A program made the position numbers and the translations under genes. Under the pieces are notes generated by a model. It was not told where the DNA came from, did no database searches, and was given only the letters and a program-made list of their open reading frames with translations. A stretch of 64,000 nucleotides of DNA, from NCBI RefSeq assembly GCF_000382325.1, contig NZ_KB908056.1, forward strand, positions 811,148 through 875,147, in the 5' to 3' direction. The stretch's first letter is position 1. Each line of letters starts with the position of its first letter. This stretch comes from Woodsholea maritima DSM 17123. Its GTDB lineage: Bacteria; Pseudomonadota; Alphaproteobacteria; Caulobacterales; Maricaulaceae. This document shows positions 25,105 through 36,639 of the stretch, piece by piece.

Positions 25105-25410
25105 GTGAGCGGTATTTCCAAAATTGATGACGTTATCCATGGACGCATATGGCTGGGCGTTGTGACCTATCTCGCCAATGTAGAGGCGGCTGACTTTACT
25201 GAGCTTAAAACCGTGCTGGAAACCACCCAGGGCAATCTCTCCGTCCATCTTCGAAAGCTTGAAGATGCGGGCTATATCGCCATCGAAAAGCAATTCAAAG
25301 CGCGTAAGCCCTTGACCTTGGTAAGGTTAACTCAGACAGGCCGCGCGGCCTTGGCCGAATATATCACCGCGCTCGATGCCCTATTGGGTGGGGTCAAACC
25401 ACAACCTTAA
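25105..25410 (+). CDS. Winged-helix DNA-binding protein
   Basis: The 101-residue product starts at GTG 25105 and has a winged-helix pattern: DFTELKTVLETTQGNLSVHLRKLEDAGYIAIEK, a recognition helix (NLSVHLRKL) and wing, then RLTQTGRAALAEYI. This fits small MarR/ArsR-like regulators of the winged-helix type that often control a neighbouring membrane protein. Its neighbour upstream is the acyltransferase remnant, which may have been its target. Cytoplasmic DNA binding is inferred. Confidence 0.85.
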   Translation: MSGISKIDDVIHGRIWLGVVTYLANVEAADFTELKTVLETTQGNLSVHLRKLEDAGYIAIEKQFKARKPLTLVRLTQTGRAALAEYITALDALLGGVKPQP

Positions 25411-25438
25411 AGGCCGGATGATAACCCATCCGGCCTTT
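25409..25438. terminator. Terminator between the winged-helix gene and gyrB
   Basis: AAAGGCCGGATG (25409-25420), six-base loop, CATCCGGCCTTT (25427-25438), a perfect 12-bp stem overlapping the stop of the upstream gene. It lies where both converging genes end, so it may serve both. Confidence 0.75.
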
Positions 25439-25467
25439 ATGGTGTTTCAATTCAGCACACAGAGCGC

Positions 25468-27882
<2,415 letters not shown>

Positions 27883-28506
27883 CTACTTGATCAAAAGCAA
27901 ACCCGCCACGCCTAGCATCACAAAACCGGTGGCAAAATCGCCATAGCGCTTCACCTTGGGCTTCAGAAGATAATCGCGCGCTTTATGCGCCAGGCCCACA
28001 TAGACGATCACCCACAAGATAAACAATAAAAACATGATGATAACCATGGATAGATAATCCATCAGGTGCACCTGGCTTAAATCAAAAAAGGCCGGCAGAA
28101 ATGAAAGATAAAACACAATTGCCTTGGGATTGGACAGTGGCATGGCAATCCCGGTCATATAGGTCGCCAAAAGCCCTAATCGGCCTTTGATCAAAGGCGG
28201 CTTAATGTCCGCTTGTGGACGTAGAGCGCTGTGAAATGCGCCATAGGCCATCCAGAGCAAAAACGCGCCGCCAATGAGTTTTATCGCGATTGCATAAGGC
28301 CCCAATACATCACTGAGACTGGATAAACCCAAAACCGCCAAGGTCAGCCAAAAAATATCGCCTGACAAAATACCCAGGCCATAGATCGCACCATGGCGCG
28401 GCCCACTTTGCAAGGTGCGCGCGATCATGGCGGCGATACCCGGACCAGGGGTGAAGAACAGGACTAAAATGGCCCCGGCAAATAAAACGAGATTATGCAA
28501 ATCCAT
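27883..28506 (-). CDS. LysE/RhtB-family amino-acid exporter
   Basis: The 207-residue product has about six membrane spans and the family start FTPGPGIAAMIARTLQSG plus MPLSNPKAIVFYLSFLPAF. RhtB/LysE proteins export amino acids such as homoserine, threonine or lysine; the substrate here is unknown. ATG 28506 follows AAGGGGGT; a GTG at 28512 would leave no space for the ribosome-binding site. It precedes gyrB by 9 bases. Confidence 0.92.
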   Translation of the reverse strand: MDLHNLVLFAGAILVLFFTPGPGIAAMIARTLQSGPRHGAIYGLGILSGDIFWLTLAVLGLSSLSDVLGPYAIAIKLIGGAFLLWMAYGAFHSALRPQADIKPPLIKGRLGLLATYMTGIAMPLSNPKAIVFYLSFLPAFFDLSQVHLMDYLSMVIIMFLLFILWVIVYVGLAHKARDYLLKPKVKRYGDFATGFVMLGVAGLLLIK

Positions 28507-28595
28507 GTGCACCCCCTTTGACGAGCGGATATAAGTCTATCGCTTTGCCCGATTGAAGGGGGCCACTACACATGCGCGCACTTTTGGCTTGGGAC

Positions 28596-29360
28596 TTAAA
28601 CCTTGCTGATCGAAACACCCCCATCACAAAACAGCATTGAGCCGGTGGTGAAGCTGGAAAGATCCGAGGCGAGATAAAGCGCGCCCTGGGCCACTTCATC
28701 CGGTGTCCCCAATCGTTTCATGGCATGAAGGCCTTTGACAAATTCAATCATGTCGGGGGTATCGGCAAATTCACGCGCCATATCGGTGTCAATGCCGCCG
28801 GGCACCAAGCCATTGATGCGCAGGCCCTGCGCCCCAAACTCACTGGCCAGGCATTTGACTAAACCGCCCAAAGCCGCCTTCGCAGTACCATAGGCCGACA
28901 TATTGGGCATGCCATTGCGAAGACCCACAAAGCTGGAGGTGAAGATCAATGACCCTCCCTTTTCCTTTAAAAGATGCGGAATCTGTGCGCGCGCACCGTA
29001 AAAAGCGGAATCGAGATTATTCGCCAAAACCCTGCGCCATTCGTCCAGCGTCATATCCAAAAACGCCGGACGCTCACCCAGAATACCGGCATTGTTGAGC
29101 GCAATATGAAGATGCCCAAAACGGGTCGTCGCCAAATCAGCCAAGGCCAGACCAAAATCTGGATCGCTGGCATCCCCGGCCAGGGTTGCGACCTCTACCC
29201 CAGTGCTGCGCAGATCGCGCGCCAAAACCTCTAAGCGATCTTTCCCGCGTGCACCCAAGACTAAATTTGCGCCTTCACGCGCAAACAAGCGCGCACACGC
29301 CTCTCCAATCCCAGCACTGGCCCCAACGATGAGCGCGGTTTTGCCTGATAAATATCCCAT
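28596..29360 (-). CDS. Short-chain dehydrogenase/reductase
   Basis: The 254-residue SDR has the Rossmann motif GASAGIGEA, NNAG, and the catalytic triad Ser (TSSF) plus Tyr-x3-Lys in SAYGTAKAA. It oxidises or reduces an alcohol/ketone with NAD(P)H; the substrate is unknown. ATG 29360 follows GAGGAC; the frame runs on to 29414. It lies directly downstream of the TetR gene and is likely co-transcribed and self-regulated with it. Confidence 0.93.
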   Translation of the reverse strand: MGYLSGKTALIVGASAGIGEACARLFAREGANLVLGARGKDRLEVLARDLRSTGVEVATLAGDASDPDFGLALADLATTRFGHLHIALNNAGILGERPAFLDMTLDEWRRVLANNLDSAFYGARAQIPHLLKEKGGSLIFTSSFVGLRNGMPNMSAYGTAKAALGGLVKCLASEFGAQGLRINGLVPGGIDTDMAREFADTPDMIEFVKGLHAMKRLGTPDEVAQGALYLASDLSSFTTGSMLFCDGGVSISKV

Positions 29361-29449
29361 GACAGTCCTCCATACATAGCGATGAGGGGGCCTTCGCATG
29401 GACGAAAGGCGCAAAATATACGTTTATTGCGATTAAAAGCCTTAAAGGA

Positions 29450-30088
29450 TTAGGGATGAGGCTTAGCGCATACCGCCCCATAAACCGCGTTCGCCATAGC
29501 ATCTAAAAATGCCTCATCGCACAAGCTTAAAGCTGCCGCAGCGCCCTCATTGGGGTAGAGCGCTTTTTCAACGAGAACCGTATTCACCATATAGACCAAG
29601 ATTTCACCCGCACGCTCAACGGGTTGATTAATCTCGTCGGGGTAATTGTTGAGATAGGCAATTGCTGCGTCCCGCGCGGCCCGAAGCTTGCCATCCCATT
29701 CCTCACCCACCAGATCAGGGCGCAAACGCCCATACATATAGGCTGAACGCACCAAGGGGGTTTCACTGAGAATGAAGCGCCAATTGAGCTCCAGATTGAC
29801 TCGGATCGCCGCATAGAGGCCCTCAGCCTGACTATGAAGGTCTGCATATTGGTTATGAAAGGCGGCTAAGCGCTCCCCATAAAGTTCGAAAATAACCGGA
29901 ATGAAGGCGTCTTTATTCTCAAACCGGCGATACACGGTACCCACGGCGAGGCCTGCATGTGCGGCAATCTCACTGACCGTAAGATCATCAAAGCTTTTCT
30001 CACGCAGCAAATCACCGAACGCTTTTAAAAGCTTAGTCCGCGTTTCTTCGGATCGGGCCTGGCGGGCCGGTTTTATACCTTGACTCAT
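29450..30088 (-). CDS. TetR-family transcriptional regulator
   Basis: The 212-residue protein has a TetR DNA-binding domain (SEETRTKLLKAFGDLLREKSFDDLTVSEIAAHAGLAVGTVYRRFENKDAF) followed by an all-helical ligand domain. The start is set at 30088 (MSQGIKPARQ) since a longer frame would begin inside the operator palindrome at 30101-30134. It likely represses itself, the SDR downstream and perhaps the divergent CPBP gene. The inducer is unknown. Confidence 0.94.
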   Translation of the reverse strand: MSQGIKPARQARSEETRTKLLKAFGDLLREKSFDDLTVSEIAAHAGLAVGTVYRRFENKDAFIPVIFELYGERLAAFHNQYADLHSQAEGLYAAIRVNLELNWRFILSETPLVRSAYMYGRLRPDLVGEEWDGKLRAARDAAIAYLNNYPDEINQPVERAGEILVYMVNTVLVEKALYPNEGAAAALSLCDEAFLDAMANAVYGAVCAKPHP

Positions 30089-30100
30089 TTCATCTTTTCC

Positions 30101-30134
30101 ATAATTGTGAATGCGAATTCGCATTCACAATTAT
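30101..30134. promoter_or_regulatory. 34-bp perfect palindrome, likely TetR operator
   Basis: Two 17-base arms starting ATAATTGTGAATGCGAA on either strand meet at 30117/30118 with no mismatch and no spacer, centred on GAATTC. The palindrome lies between the tetR start (12 bases away) and the CPBP start at 30176. The core GAATGCGAATTCGCATTC has the size and symmetry of TetR-family operators. Confidence 0.75.
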
Positions 30135-30175
30135 CTTGAGGATTATTCTCCCCTTTGATGAAGGAAGTCCCCGTC

Positions 30176-30931
30176 ATGTCAATGCTCGACCTAAGCGCGC
30201 TCCTGCAACAGCCCAGCCTGGTGATCGGGTTAGGCCTCGTCACACTTTTCCTGGTTTTTAGCATGATCAAAGATTTGTTCACCCGCGCTCAACGCGCCAA
30301 AGGGGTCCAGATTGATCGGCTCAAACACTACAATAGCGCTATGGTTTTGCTATGGAGCCTTGCTCTGATCTGTCTCATCTGCTGGCATGTTTCTGATTTA
30401 AGTTGGGCTCAACTGGGCTTTCGTCTACCCACAGGGTGGCGCGCTTGGATCAGTTGGGGCCTGAGCGGCATGATTATTACATATCTCATCTATACCCTGA
30501 TCGCTGCGGCCCTGCATGCGCCGTCCCGCATCTCCATGCGCCAACAGTTTGAAACGGCCGCAGATCTCGACCTCATCCGGCCTAGAACTGAAAAAGACCA
30601 TGCCCGCTTTCAAGGCCTGTCTTTAACCGCCGGTATTACTGAAGAGATTGTCTTCCGAGGCTTTATGATTGGCGCTTTAGCTCTGATCGCACCGCTCTGG
30701 TTGGCCGCAATATTCGCTCTTATCTGGTTCATCCTCGGCCATGTCTATCAAGGACTGAAAGGCATGATCACGATCCTACCGATTTCAATCCTGCTCACCG
30801 TGATCTTTGTCATCGGCCAATCGCTATGGCCTGTGATCTTGGTCCATGTCTTGGTGGATATGGTCGCGGGAGGGCAGTTCAAATTAGTCGATGCCTTTGA
30901 AGAAAAAGATGCACAGATGAGCCCGGCTTAA
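30176..30931 (+). CDS. CPBP-family intramembrane metalloprotease
   Basis: The 251-residue product has about seven membrane spans and the CPBP motifs EEIVFRG, an H in WFILGHVYQG and HVLVDMV, the likely zinc ligands of this glutamic-type/metal protease family. Targets unknown. ATG 30176 is preceded by AAGGAAG at a good distance; the frame can start further upstream at 30155 or 30158. Divergent from tetR across the palindrome, so likely under TetR control. Its end overlaps the recF stop by four bases. Confidence 0.88.
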   Translation: MSMLDLSALLQQPSLVIGLGLVTLFLVFSMIKDLFTRAQRAKGVQIDRLKHYNSAMVLLWSLALICLICWHVSDLSWAQLGFRLPTGWRAWISWGLSGMIITYLIYTLIAAALHAPSRISMRQQFETAADLDLIRPRTEKDHARFQGLSLTAGITEEIVFRGFMIGALALIAPLWLAAIFALIWFILGHVYQGLKGMITILPISILLTVIFVIGQSLWPVILVHVLVDMVAGGQFKLVDAFEEKDAQMSPA

Positions 30932-32127
30932 AGCGCGCTCACACAGCCCTCATCAACCTTGAAGCGCTGGGCCCCTTCACCGAAGCCCGAAAACAGCGCC
31001 TCATCCACCCCGGTCATCCAGGCCTGGGCACCAATATCTAAAATCGCTTCGGCCAAGCCATCGCGGCGCGCCTGATCAAGATGGGCGCACGCCTCATCAA
31101 AGATCAAGATCGGGATCACGCCTTTGACATGGCGCAGTGCGCGGGCCTGAGCCAGGGCCAGACCCAGCACCAGCGCCTTTTGTTCGCCGGTTGAACATTC
31201 CGCGGCGGCTTGATTTTTTTCGCGATGGCGCACCGAAAGCTCAGTCCGGTGAGGCCCGCTCAAGGCCCGCCCCGCCGCGCCATCGCGCGGGCGAACCCGG
31301 GCCAGTTCACTCGCAAACCCATCTTCAACATCGCCGGCTTTTGCGCCTTCAGACAGCTGTACCTCTATCATACCATCCAGGCTGAGATCGGCCTTGGGAA
31401 AGGCGCTTTTGGCGCGCTGATCAATCTCACTTTGCAGATGAACCAAAGTCTCCAAACGCGCGGCCGCCATGGCAACACCGAATTCGGCCATTTCACGCTC
31501 TAGGATTTTCAGCCAATCACCATCGGCGCGCCGACCGGTTTCACGTTCGACATCCAGAAGCTTTTGGCGATTTTTCTGCGCCTTCTCATAAGCGCTGGCG
31601 GCCTGCGCATGGGCGGGATCGGCGGCCAAGACCATGCGATCAAAAAACCGCATCCGGTCACTACGCGGACCGGCCCAAAGGCGATCTTCGCGCGGGGTCA
31701 ACCACATCATGGGCAGAAGACGCGCGAGTTCAGATTGCGTGGCCGCTTCGCCTTCCAATCGGGTGCGCCGACGGCCCGGCTGATCAGGATCAGCGCCCGT
31801 GGCGACCCGCATCGCGCCATCACGGGTTTCAACCTCGGCATAAATGCCCCAGACGCCATAGGCATCTTCGCTATTGCGCATCACGGCCTGGGCCCCGCTG
31901 GCGCGCAGGCCCCGGCCCGGCCCCAGAAAGGAAACCGCTTCGACCAGATTGGTTTTCCCGGCCCCGTTTTCACCGATCAGACAGACCGGGCGCGTATTCA
32001 GCCCCAAATCAAGGCTTTCATAATTGCGAAATTGCGTCAGGCGCAAACGCGTCACGCCCGCCCTGGGGTGATCCGGGGCGGGCGTGAAAGAAGAAAGCGC
32101 GTCATCTAAGGCGTCATTCGCCATCAA
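30928..32127 (-). CDS. recF: DNA replication/repair protein RecF
   Basis: The 399-residue SMC-like ATPase has Walker A GENGAGKTNLVEA, signature STGEQKALVLGLALA and Walker B LIFDEACAHLD. RecF helps load RecA at gaps during repair and replication restart. Starts at 32127 or 32124 (adjacent ATGs). It follows dnaN by 16 bases, giving the classical dnaA-dnaN-recF order, here with gyrB about 3 kb further on. Confidence 0.96.
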   Translation of the reverse strand: MMANDALDDALSSFTPAPDHPRAGVTRLRLTQFRNYESLDLGLNTRPVCLIGENGAGKTNLVEAVSFLGPGRGLRASGAQAVMRNSEDAYGVWGIYAEVETRDGAMRVATGADPDQPGRRRTRLEGEAATQSELARLLPMMWLTPREDRLWAGPRSDRMRFFDRMVLAADPAHAQAASAYEKAQKNRQKLLDVERETGRRADGDWLKILEREMAEFGVAMAAARLETLVHLQSEIDQRAKSAFPKADLSLDGMIEVQLSEGAKAGDVEDGFASELARVRPRDGAAGRALSGPHRTELSVRHREKNQAAAECSTGEQKALVLGLALAQARALRHVKGVIPILIFDEACAHLDQARRDGLAEAILDIGAQAWMTGVDEALFSGFGEGAQRFKVDEGCVSAL

Positions 32128-32143
32128 GAGCGTCCTAAGGGGC

Positions 32144-33262
32144 CTAAACGCGTAGCGGCATCAGCACATATTCAGCGTCCGGATCACCGCTATCGGTGAC
32201 ACGTGTGGGAGAGGCTGAATCGTTAAATTCAAACACCACTTCATCCCCGCCAATCTGAGCGGCAACATCCAACAAATAGCGTGCGTTAAAGCCGATATGC
32301 ATCTCATCCGAGCTATAATCTGCGCTAAGCTCTTCGCTGGCTTGACCGCTTTCAGGGTTATTGACGGTCAGGACAACCTGGCCCTGGCTCATGGAGAGCT
32401 TGATCGAGCGCGATTTTTCCTGAGAAATCGTCGCGACCCGGTCCACAGCCTGAGCAAACGGTGCGCGATCTACACGCATCAACTTGTCATTACCGCGCGG
32501 AATGACCCGCTCATAATCAGGGAAAGAGCCATCAATCAGCTTTGAGGTCAGCACCGCTGCGCCAAAGCCAAAGCGGATCTTGCCTTCAGAGACCGAGACC
32601 GTGACATCGTCATTGGCATCTTCAAGCAGACGGCGGATTTCATTGACGGCTTTACGCGGCACGATAATCGCGGCCATCGCCTCAGCGCCGGAGGGTAATT
32701 GCATCTCAGCCAGCGCCAGACGGTGACCATCGGTCGCCACGGCGCGCAAGACCGGACGGCGATCACGATCAGCGACATGGATGTGAATACCGTTGAGGTA
32801 ATAACGCGTTTCCTCGGTCGAGACCGCAAAGCGTGTCTTATCAATCAGGCGTGCCATTTGATCGGCCGGGGCCTGGAACGTGACCGCCAGATCTTCACTC
32901 GGCATCACCGGAAAATCACTGGGCGGCAAGGCCGGAAGATTGAAACGCGAACGCCCAGCGGACAAAGACATACGCGGGTCATCGCTGGCCATTTCCAAGG
33001 TCACATCGGCCCCGTCGGGCAATTTACGCGCGATTTCATAAAGCGTATGGGCGGGCGCGGTGACCATGCCCTCACGATCCACGCGTGCGCCCGTGGCTTC
33101 GACAATTTCCATGTCCAGATCCGTAGCGGTGAAGCGGGCTTGATCGCCGCTGGCTTCAATCAGGACATTGGACAGAATTGGAATGGTATTGCGACGCTCG
33201 ACCACCGCCTGGACGTGACCCAAGGCTTTCAGGAGGGCGGCGCGCTCAATTGTCAGTTTCAT
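32144..33262 (-). CDS. dnaN: DNA polymerase III beta subunit (sliding clamp)
   Basis: The 372-residue clamp begins MKLTIERAALLKALGHVQAVVERRNTIPILSNVLIEA and ends VLMPLRV, both typical of DnaN. It encircles DNA and tethers the replicative polymerase. Normal length. Separated from dnaA by 132 bases holding the dnaA terminator. Confidence 0.98.
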   Translation of the reverse strand: MKLTIERAALLKALGHVQAVVERRNTIPILSNVLIEASGDQARFTATDLDMEIVEATGARVDREGMVTAPAHTLYEIARKLPDGADVTLEMASDDPRMSLSAGRSRFNLPALPPSDFPVMPSEDLAVTFQAPADQMARLIDKTRFAVSTEETRYYLNGIHIHVADRDRRPVLRAVATDGHRLALAEMQLPSGAEAMAAIIVPRKAVNEIRRLLEDANDDVTVSVSEGKIRFGFGAAVLTSKLIDGSFPDYERVIPRGNDKLMRVDRAPFAQAVDRVATISQEKSRSIKLSMSQGQVVLTVNNPESGQASEELSADYSSDEMHIGFNARYLLDVAAQIGGDEVVFEFNDSASPTRVTDSGDPDAEYVLMPLRV

Positions 33263-33346
33263 AAAAGAGCGCCTTCTTCGGACGGATTATGATCCCCAAG
33301 GGGAAAGGTTTGAAACAGTGGGTGATTACCATAGTGTTCAAATAGA

Positions 33347-33376
33347 AACGCCGCAAGATAGCGATCTTGCGGCGTT
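33347..33376 (-). terminator. Terminator of dnaA
   Basis: AACGCCGCAAGAT (33347-33359), loop AGCG, ATCTTGCGGCGTT (33364-33376), perfect 13-bp stem followed on the minus strand by TCTATTTG. It ends dnaA before dnaN, so the two are not one unbroken transcript. Confidence 0.85.
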
Positions 33377-33394
33377 CCAGTAACTTTTGGTCGA

Positions 33395-34858
33395 TTAATT
33401 CTGGAGCTGTCGCTTCACCGCCTCTATGTCGTCCATCAAGGTGGGATCATGAGGCAGGCGCTCAGAAATTTTGTTGACCGCATGGATCACCGTAGAGTGA
33501 TCACGCCCACCAAAACGCCGCCCAATATCGGGAAGCGAGCGCGTGGTCAGGGTCTTGGCCAGATACATCGCGATGTGGCGCGGACGCACAACGGTTTGGG
33601 TACGACGCTTAGAGGTCAAATCCGAGACGCTGATCGAGAAATGCGCCGCACACGCTTTTTGGATATCGTCCACAGTCAAACGCCGTTCGGTCTTCACGGG
33701 CAGCTCCCGCAGCACGTCTTCAACCGTATCCATCGTCACCGGCAGGCCCATATAGGCCGTGCGCACGATGACATTGTTTAAAACGCCTTCCAGATCGCGC
33801 GGAGAGGAGGTGACACGCGCCGCCAAGAAATCGCGCACCGCTTCGGGCACGTCGAGATCAGGGCAATGATGGGTGCGGGCCTGGGTGATTTTGCAATCGA
33901 CAATTTTACGGCGCAGATCCAAATCGGGCGATTGCAGCGGGCAGGCAAAGCCGCCGCGCAACACCGAGCGCAAGCGCTCATCGGTGATATTGAGCTCACT
34001 GGGGGTACAATGAGAAGCCAGCACGACCTGCTTATTCTCCGCGATCATCGCAAGCAAGGTGTGCAGAAACTCATCTTCAGTGCGCGGCTTACCCGCGATG
34101 AAATGCACATCATCGATCAATAAGACATCACAGGTGCGCACCTGATCTTTGAAGGGCTGAACATTGTTCTGACGCAAGGCCGAGCGAAAGCCATTGAGGA
34201 ATTCTTCGGCCGTCAAATACATGCACTTCTTGGCAGGCGCACAAGACGAGACGATCGCGCTCATCAAATGGGTTTTGCCCACGCCATAATCACCGTGGAA
34301 GAACACCGGATTGAAGGGGGGCTCTGGCGAGGTCGCAATGGCTTTTGCCGCCGTGGCCGCCATCACATTGGCCTGACCGACCATGAAGGTGTCAAACGTG
34401 AAGCGAGATGATTTTTGCTGCGGCTCAGGGTTCATGGTGGAGGAGTCCTGCACGCTGGGTGCGCCTTGAACGCCAACATTAGCACCTGATGCGCGATGTG
34501 CAGCACCCTGTCTTGTCTCGGCGGACAAATCACTCGACACAGGCAGGGCCTGACCGTCGACGCATAATTCAATCTCACGCGGGGTCTGATCATATTGCGC
34601 CCAAAGCGCGGCCAAGCGAGATCCAAGATTGTCTTCAACCCACGAGCGGCTGAACTCATTCGGGGAGACAATTAAAATACGCTGGTTGAGATCTTCGACC
34701 ACACGCAAACGTGCAATCTCTGCCGCGAAAACGGTATCGCCGTATTCACGACGCAGGTGAGCGCGCACTTCACGCCATACACCGCTGACCATGGAGCCCA
34801 TGGTGGTGGCAGGTGCGGTCGTGTCGGCCAGCGCATATACCGAGTTGTTCAAGCCCAT
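33395..34858 (-). CDS. dnaA: Chromosomal replication initiator DnaA
   Basis: The 487-residue initiator has the AAA+ motifs GDYGVGKTHL (Walker A) and LLIDDVHFIAGK (Walker B), and the DnaA-box-binding helix-turn-helix region RRFGGRDHSTVIHAVNKI near the C-terminus. It opens the origin and starts replication. Start kept at ATG 34858 with GGGGA just upstream; a start at 34801 (MGSMVSGVWREV) would drop 19 poorly conserved residues. A terminator follows at 33347. Confidence 0.97.
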   Translation of the reverse strand: MGLNNSVYALADTTAPATTMGSMVSGVWREVRAHLRREYGDTVFAAEIARLRVVEDLNQRILIVSPNEFSRSWVEDNLGSRLAALWAQYDQTPREIELCVDGQALPVSSDLSAETRQGAAHRASGANVGVQGAPSVQDSSTMNPEPQQKSSRFTFDTFMVGQANVMAATAAKAIATSPEPPFNPVFFHGDYGVGKTHLMSAIVSSCAPAKKCMYLTAEEFLNGFRSALRQNNVQPFKDQVRTCDVLLIDDVHFIAGKPRTEDEFLHTLLAMIAENKQVVLASHCTPSELNITDERLRSVLRGGFACPLQSPDLDLRRKIVDCKITQARTHHCPDLDVPEAVRDFLAARVTSSPRDLEGVLNNVIVRTAYMGLPVTMDTVEDVLRELPVKTERRLTVDDIQKACAAHFSISVSDLTSKRRTQTVVRPRHIAMYLAKTLTTRSLPDIGRRFGGRDHSTVIHAVNKISERLPHDPTLMDDIEAVKRQLQN

Positions 34859-35267
34859 AATTCCCCAACCTCTGCCTTTGCCTGTTCATTCTGAACGCAG
34901 TCAAAGTTTTGAATTTCGGAAAAGCCATCACGCTCAGCGCCACATCATAGGATGCGCCCGCTGCGGATTTCATGGTCCGTATGGAGATGACTACCGTCTG
35001 GAGTTCTTAGGTTACTGATCGAGCCTCGCGGGTCAACAGGATTAACCGTTCAAGACCCCCGAATCACGACTTGACATCCAAAAAATCTAACGGGGACTAG
35101 GCGTTGGAAAATGAAAAAAAATTAGATATTTTTTGTGTTCCTAAACCGTTCGATTTGTGACACTCAAAAAGCTGAACCGATTCAGTGTGACAGTTACGTG
35201 TATGTCGCAACAACTTCATTGAAATGGAGAAAAGAGATTGAATGCGTTCACTCGTTGTGTGTATACA
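34859..35267. other. dnaA-rpsT intergenic region with AT-rich patch
   Basis: About 410 bases without a gene between the dnaA start and the rpsT terminator. It holds the dnaA promoter region and an AT-rich patch at 35107-35136 (AAAATGAAAAAAAATTAGAT). One near-match to a DnaA box (TGTGTATAC, at about 35258-35266) is present, but no cluster, so it is not convincing as an origin of replication. Confidence 0.5.
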
Positions 35268-35306
35268 TAATAAAAAAAGCGCCCGCAGAGTTTCTCTACG
35301 AGCGCT
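35268..35306 (-). terminator. Terminator of rpsT
   Basis: AGCGCTCGTAGAG, loop AAA, CTCTGCGGGCGCT on the minus strand (35306-35278), a 13-bp stem with two G-U pairs followed by seven Ts and ATTA. Confidence 0.88.
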
Positions 35307-35332
35307 TCAATCTTCATCCGTTTAGGAATGAA

Positions 35333-35602
35333 TTAGGCCGTCGCCAACGCTTTAACGCGAGCATTCAGTCGCGAAATTTTGCGGGCCGCGGTATTCTTGT
35401 GAATGATGCCGTTAGACGCCGCATGCATCACTTCTGACTGAGCTGTCAAAAATGCTGCTCTTGCTTCATCTGCATTCCCGGCCGCAAGAGCGTGTTCAAC
35501 TTTCTTTACGAAAGTGCGCATCCGCGAGCGGCGGTTTTTGTTGATTTCCGTGCGACGCGCAATCTTGCGCACCATTTTCTTAGCCGACGCCGTATTCGCC
35601 AT
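35333..35602 (-). CDS. rpsT: 30S ribosomal protein S20
   Basis: The 89-residue basic protein [31 protein letters not shown]... with [19 protein letters not shown] matches S20, a primary binder of the 16S rRNA 5' domain. ATG 35602 gives the family start; the frame is open to 35638. The dnaA-rpsT neighbourhood is typical of Alphaproteobacteria. Confidence 0.97.
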   Translation of the reverse strand: MANTASAKKMVRKIARRTEINKNRRSRMRTFVKKVEHALAAGNADEARAAFLTAQSEVMHAASNGIIHKNTAARKISRLNARVKALATA

Positions 35603-35723
35603 GTGTGGTCCTGAACGTTTGTAAAACAAGCGCGCCACACCTTCACACCAAAGGCGGCGCTGGAAAAACCGTGAGGCGCGGCATATAGACGGGCCACGCC
35701 TTCACGTCAAGCGTATAACACGG

Positions 35724-36500
35724 TTAGCGATGTTTGAAATGCGCTGAACGCTTTTCAGCAAAGGCCGCCATGCCCTCTTTCTGGTCCTCAGTGGTGAACT
35801 GAGCCTGAAACACGCGACGCTCAAAACGGATACCCTCAGAAAGGCTTAATTCCTGAGAAATATTAATCGCTTCTTTGGTCATCATCGCAATGGGAAGAGA
35901 CTTGCTGGCGATCGCCTCGGCCGCTTCCATCGCGACATCCATTAGGTCATCGGCAGGGACTAAGCGCGAAACGAGCCCAGCGCGTTCGGCTTCTTCTGCG
36001 CCCATCATGCGACCTGTAAGACACATATCCATGGCCTTGGCTTTACCCACGGCCCGTGCCAAGCGCTGGGTGCCCCCGGCCCCGGGCATCACACCCAGAT
36101 TGATCTCGGGCTGGCCGAATTTTGCGGTTTCCGCGGCAATAATGAAATCGCACATCATGGCAATCTCACACCCACCGCCCAGCGCGTAACCGGCAACGGC
36201 GGCAATGATCGGCTTACGGAAACGCGCTACCGATTCCCAGGTTTTCGCGAACGGGTCATGCATATAAAGGTCGATATAATCGCGACCTTGTAATTCTTTG
36301 ATATCTGCACCGGCGGCAAAGGCCTTGGCCGAACCGGTCAAAACCACACAGCCGATATCACTGTCAGCTTCAAACGCGGCCAACGCCTCGCTCAATTCAC
36401 GGGTCAGATCATCGCACAAAGCGTTCAAAGCAGAAGGCCGATCAAAGGTGATAACCCCAACGCGGCCTTCGGTTTTGGTTTGAATATTTTGGTAGGCCAT
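35724..36500 (-). CDS. Enoyl-CoA hydratase
   Basis: The 258-residue crotonase-fold enzyme has ITFDRPSALNALCD, FAAGADIKEL (oxyanion hole), ALGGGCEIAMMCDFIIA with the catalytic glutamate, and PEINLGVMPGAGGTQRL with the second one. It hydrates trans-2-enoyl-CoA in fatty-acid beta-oxidation. Start at ATG 36500 (MAYQNIQTKTEG); the frame is open to 36527. Its place between rpsT and the mutM side is common in Alphaproteobacteria. Confidence 0.95.
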   Translation of the reverse strand: MAYQNIQTKTEGRVGVITFDRPSALNALCDDLTRELSEALAAFEADSDIGCVVLTGSAKAFAAGADIKELQGRDYIDLYMHDPFAKTWESVARFRKPIIAAVAGYALGGGCEIAMMCDFIIAAETAKFGQPEINLGVMPGAGGTQRLARAVGKAKAMDMCLTGRMMGAEEAERAGLVSRLVPADDLMDVAMEAAEAIASKSLPIAMMTKEAINISQELSLSEGIRFERRVFQAQFTTEDQKEGMAAFAEKRSAHFKHR

Positions 36501-36639
36501 AGGCCACTCCCGACTGACGCGCCACAAAGGGGGCGCAACTCATTTACGACACTCTAAACGCCTCAATAGCTCAAGTGCGCCGCCGGGTCGACACCCTGCA
36601 GCGCACAATCTCACCTGAAACGGTTAAGCTGGCTAGCCT

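Noticed and set aside
30155-30175. Upstream start codons for the CPBP gene (30155, 30158)
   Set aside because: The ATG at 30176 has AAGGAAG at the proper distance; the earlier ones do not.
34859-35306. oriC between dnaA and rpsT
   Set aside because: Only one near-match to a DnaA box and no cluster; the AT-rich patch is as well explained as promoter DNA.
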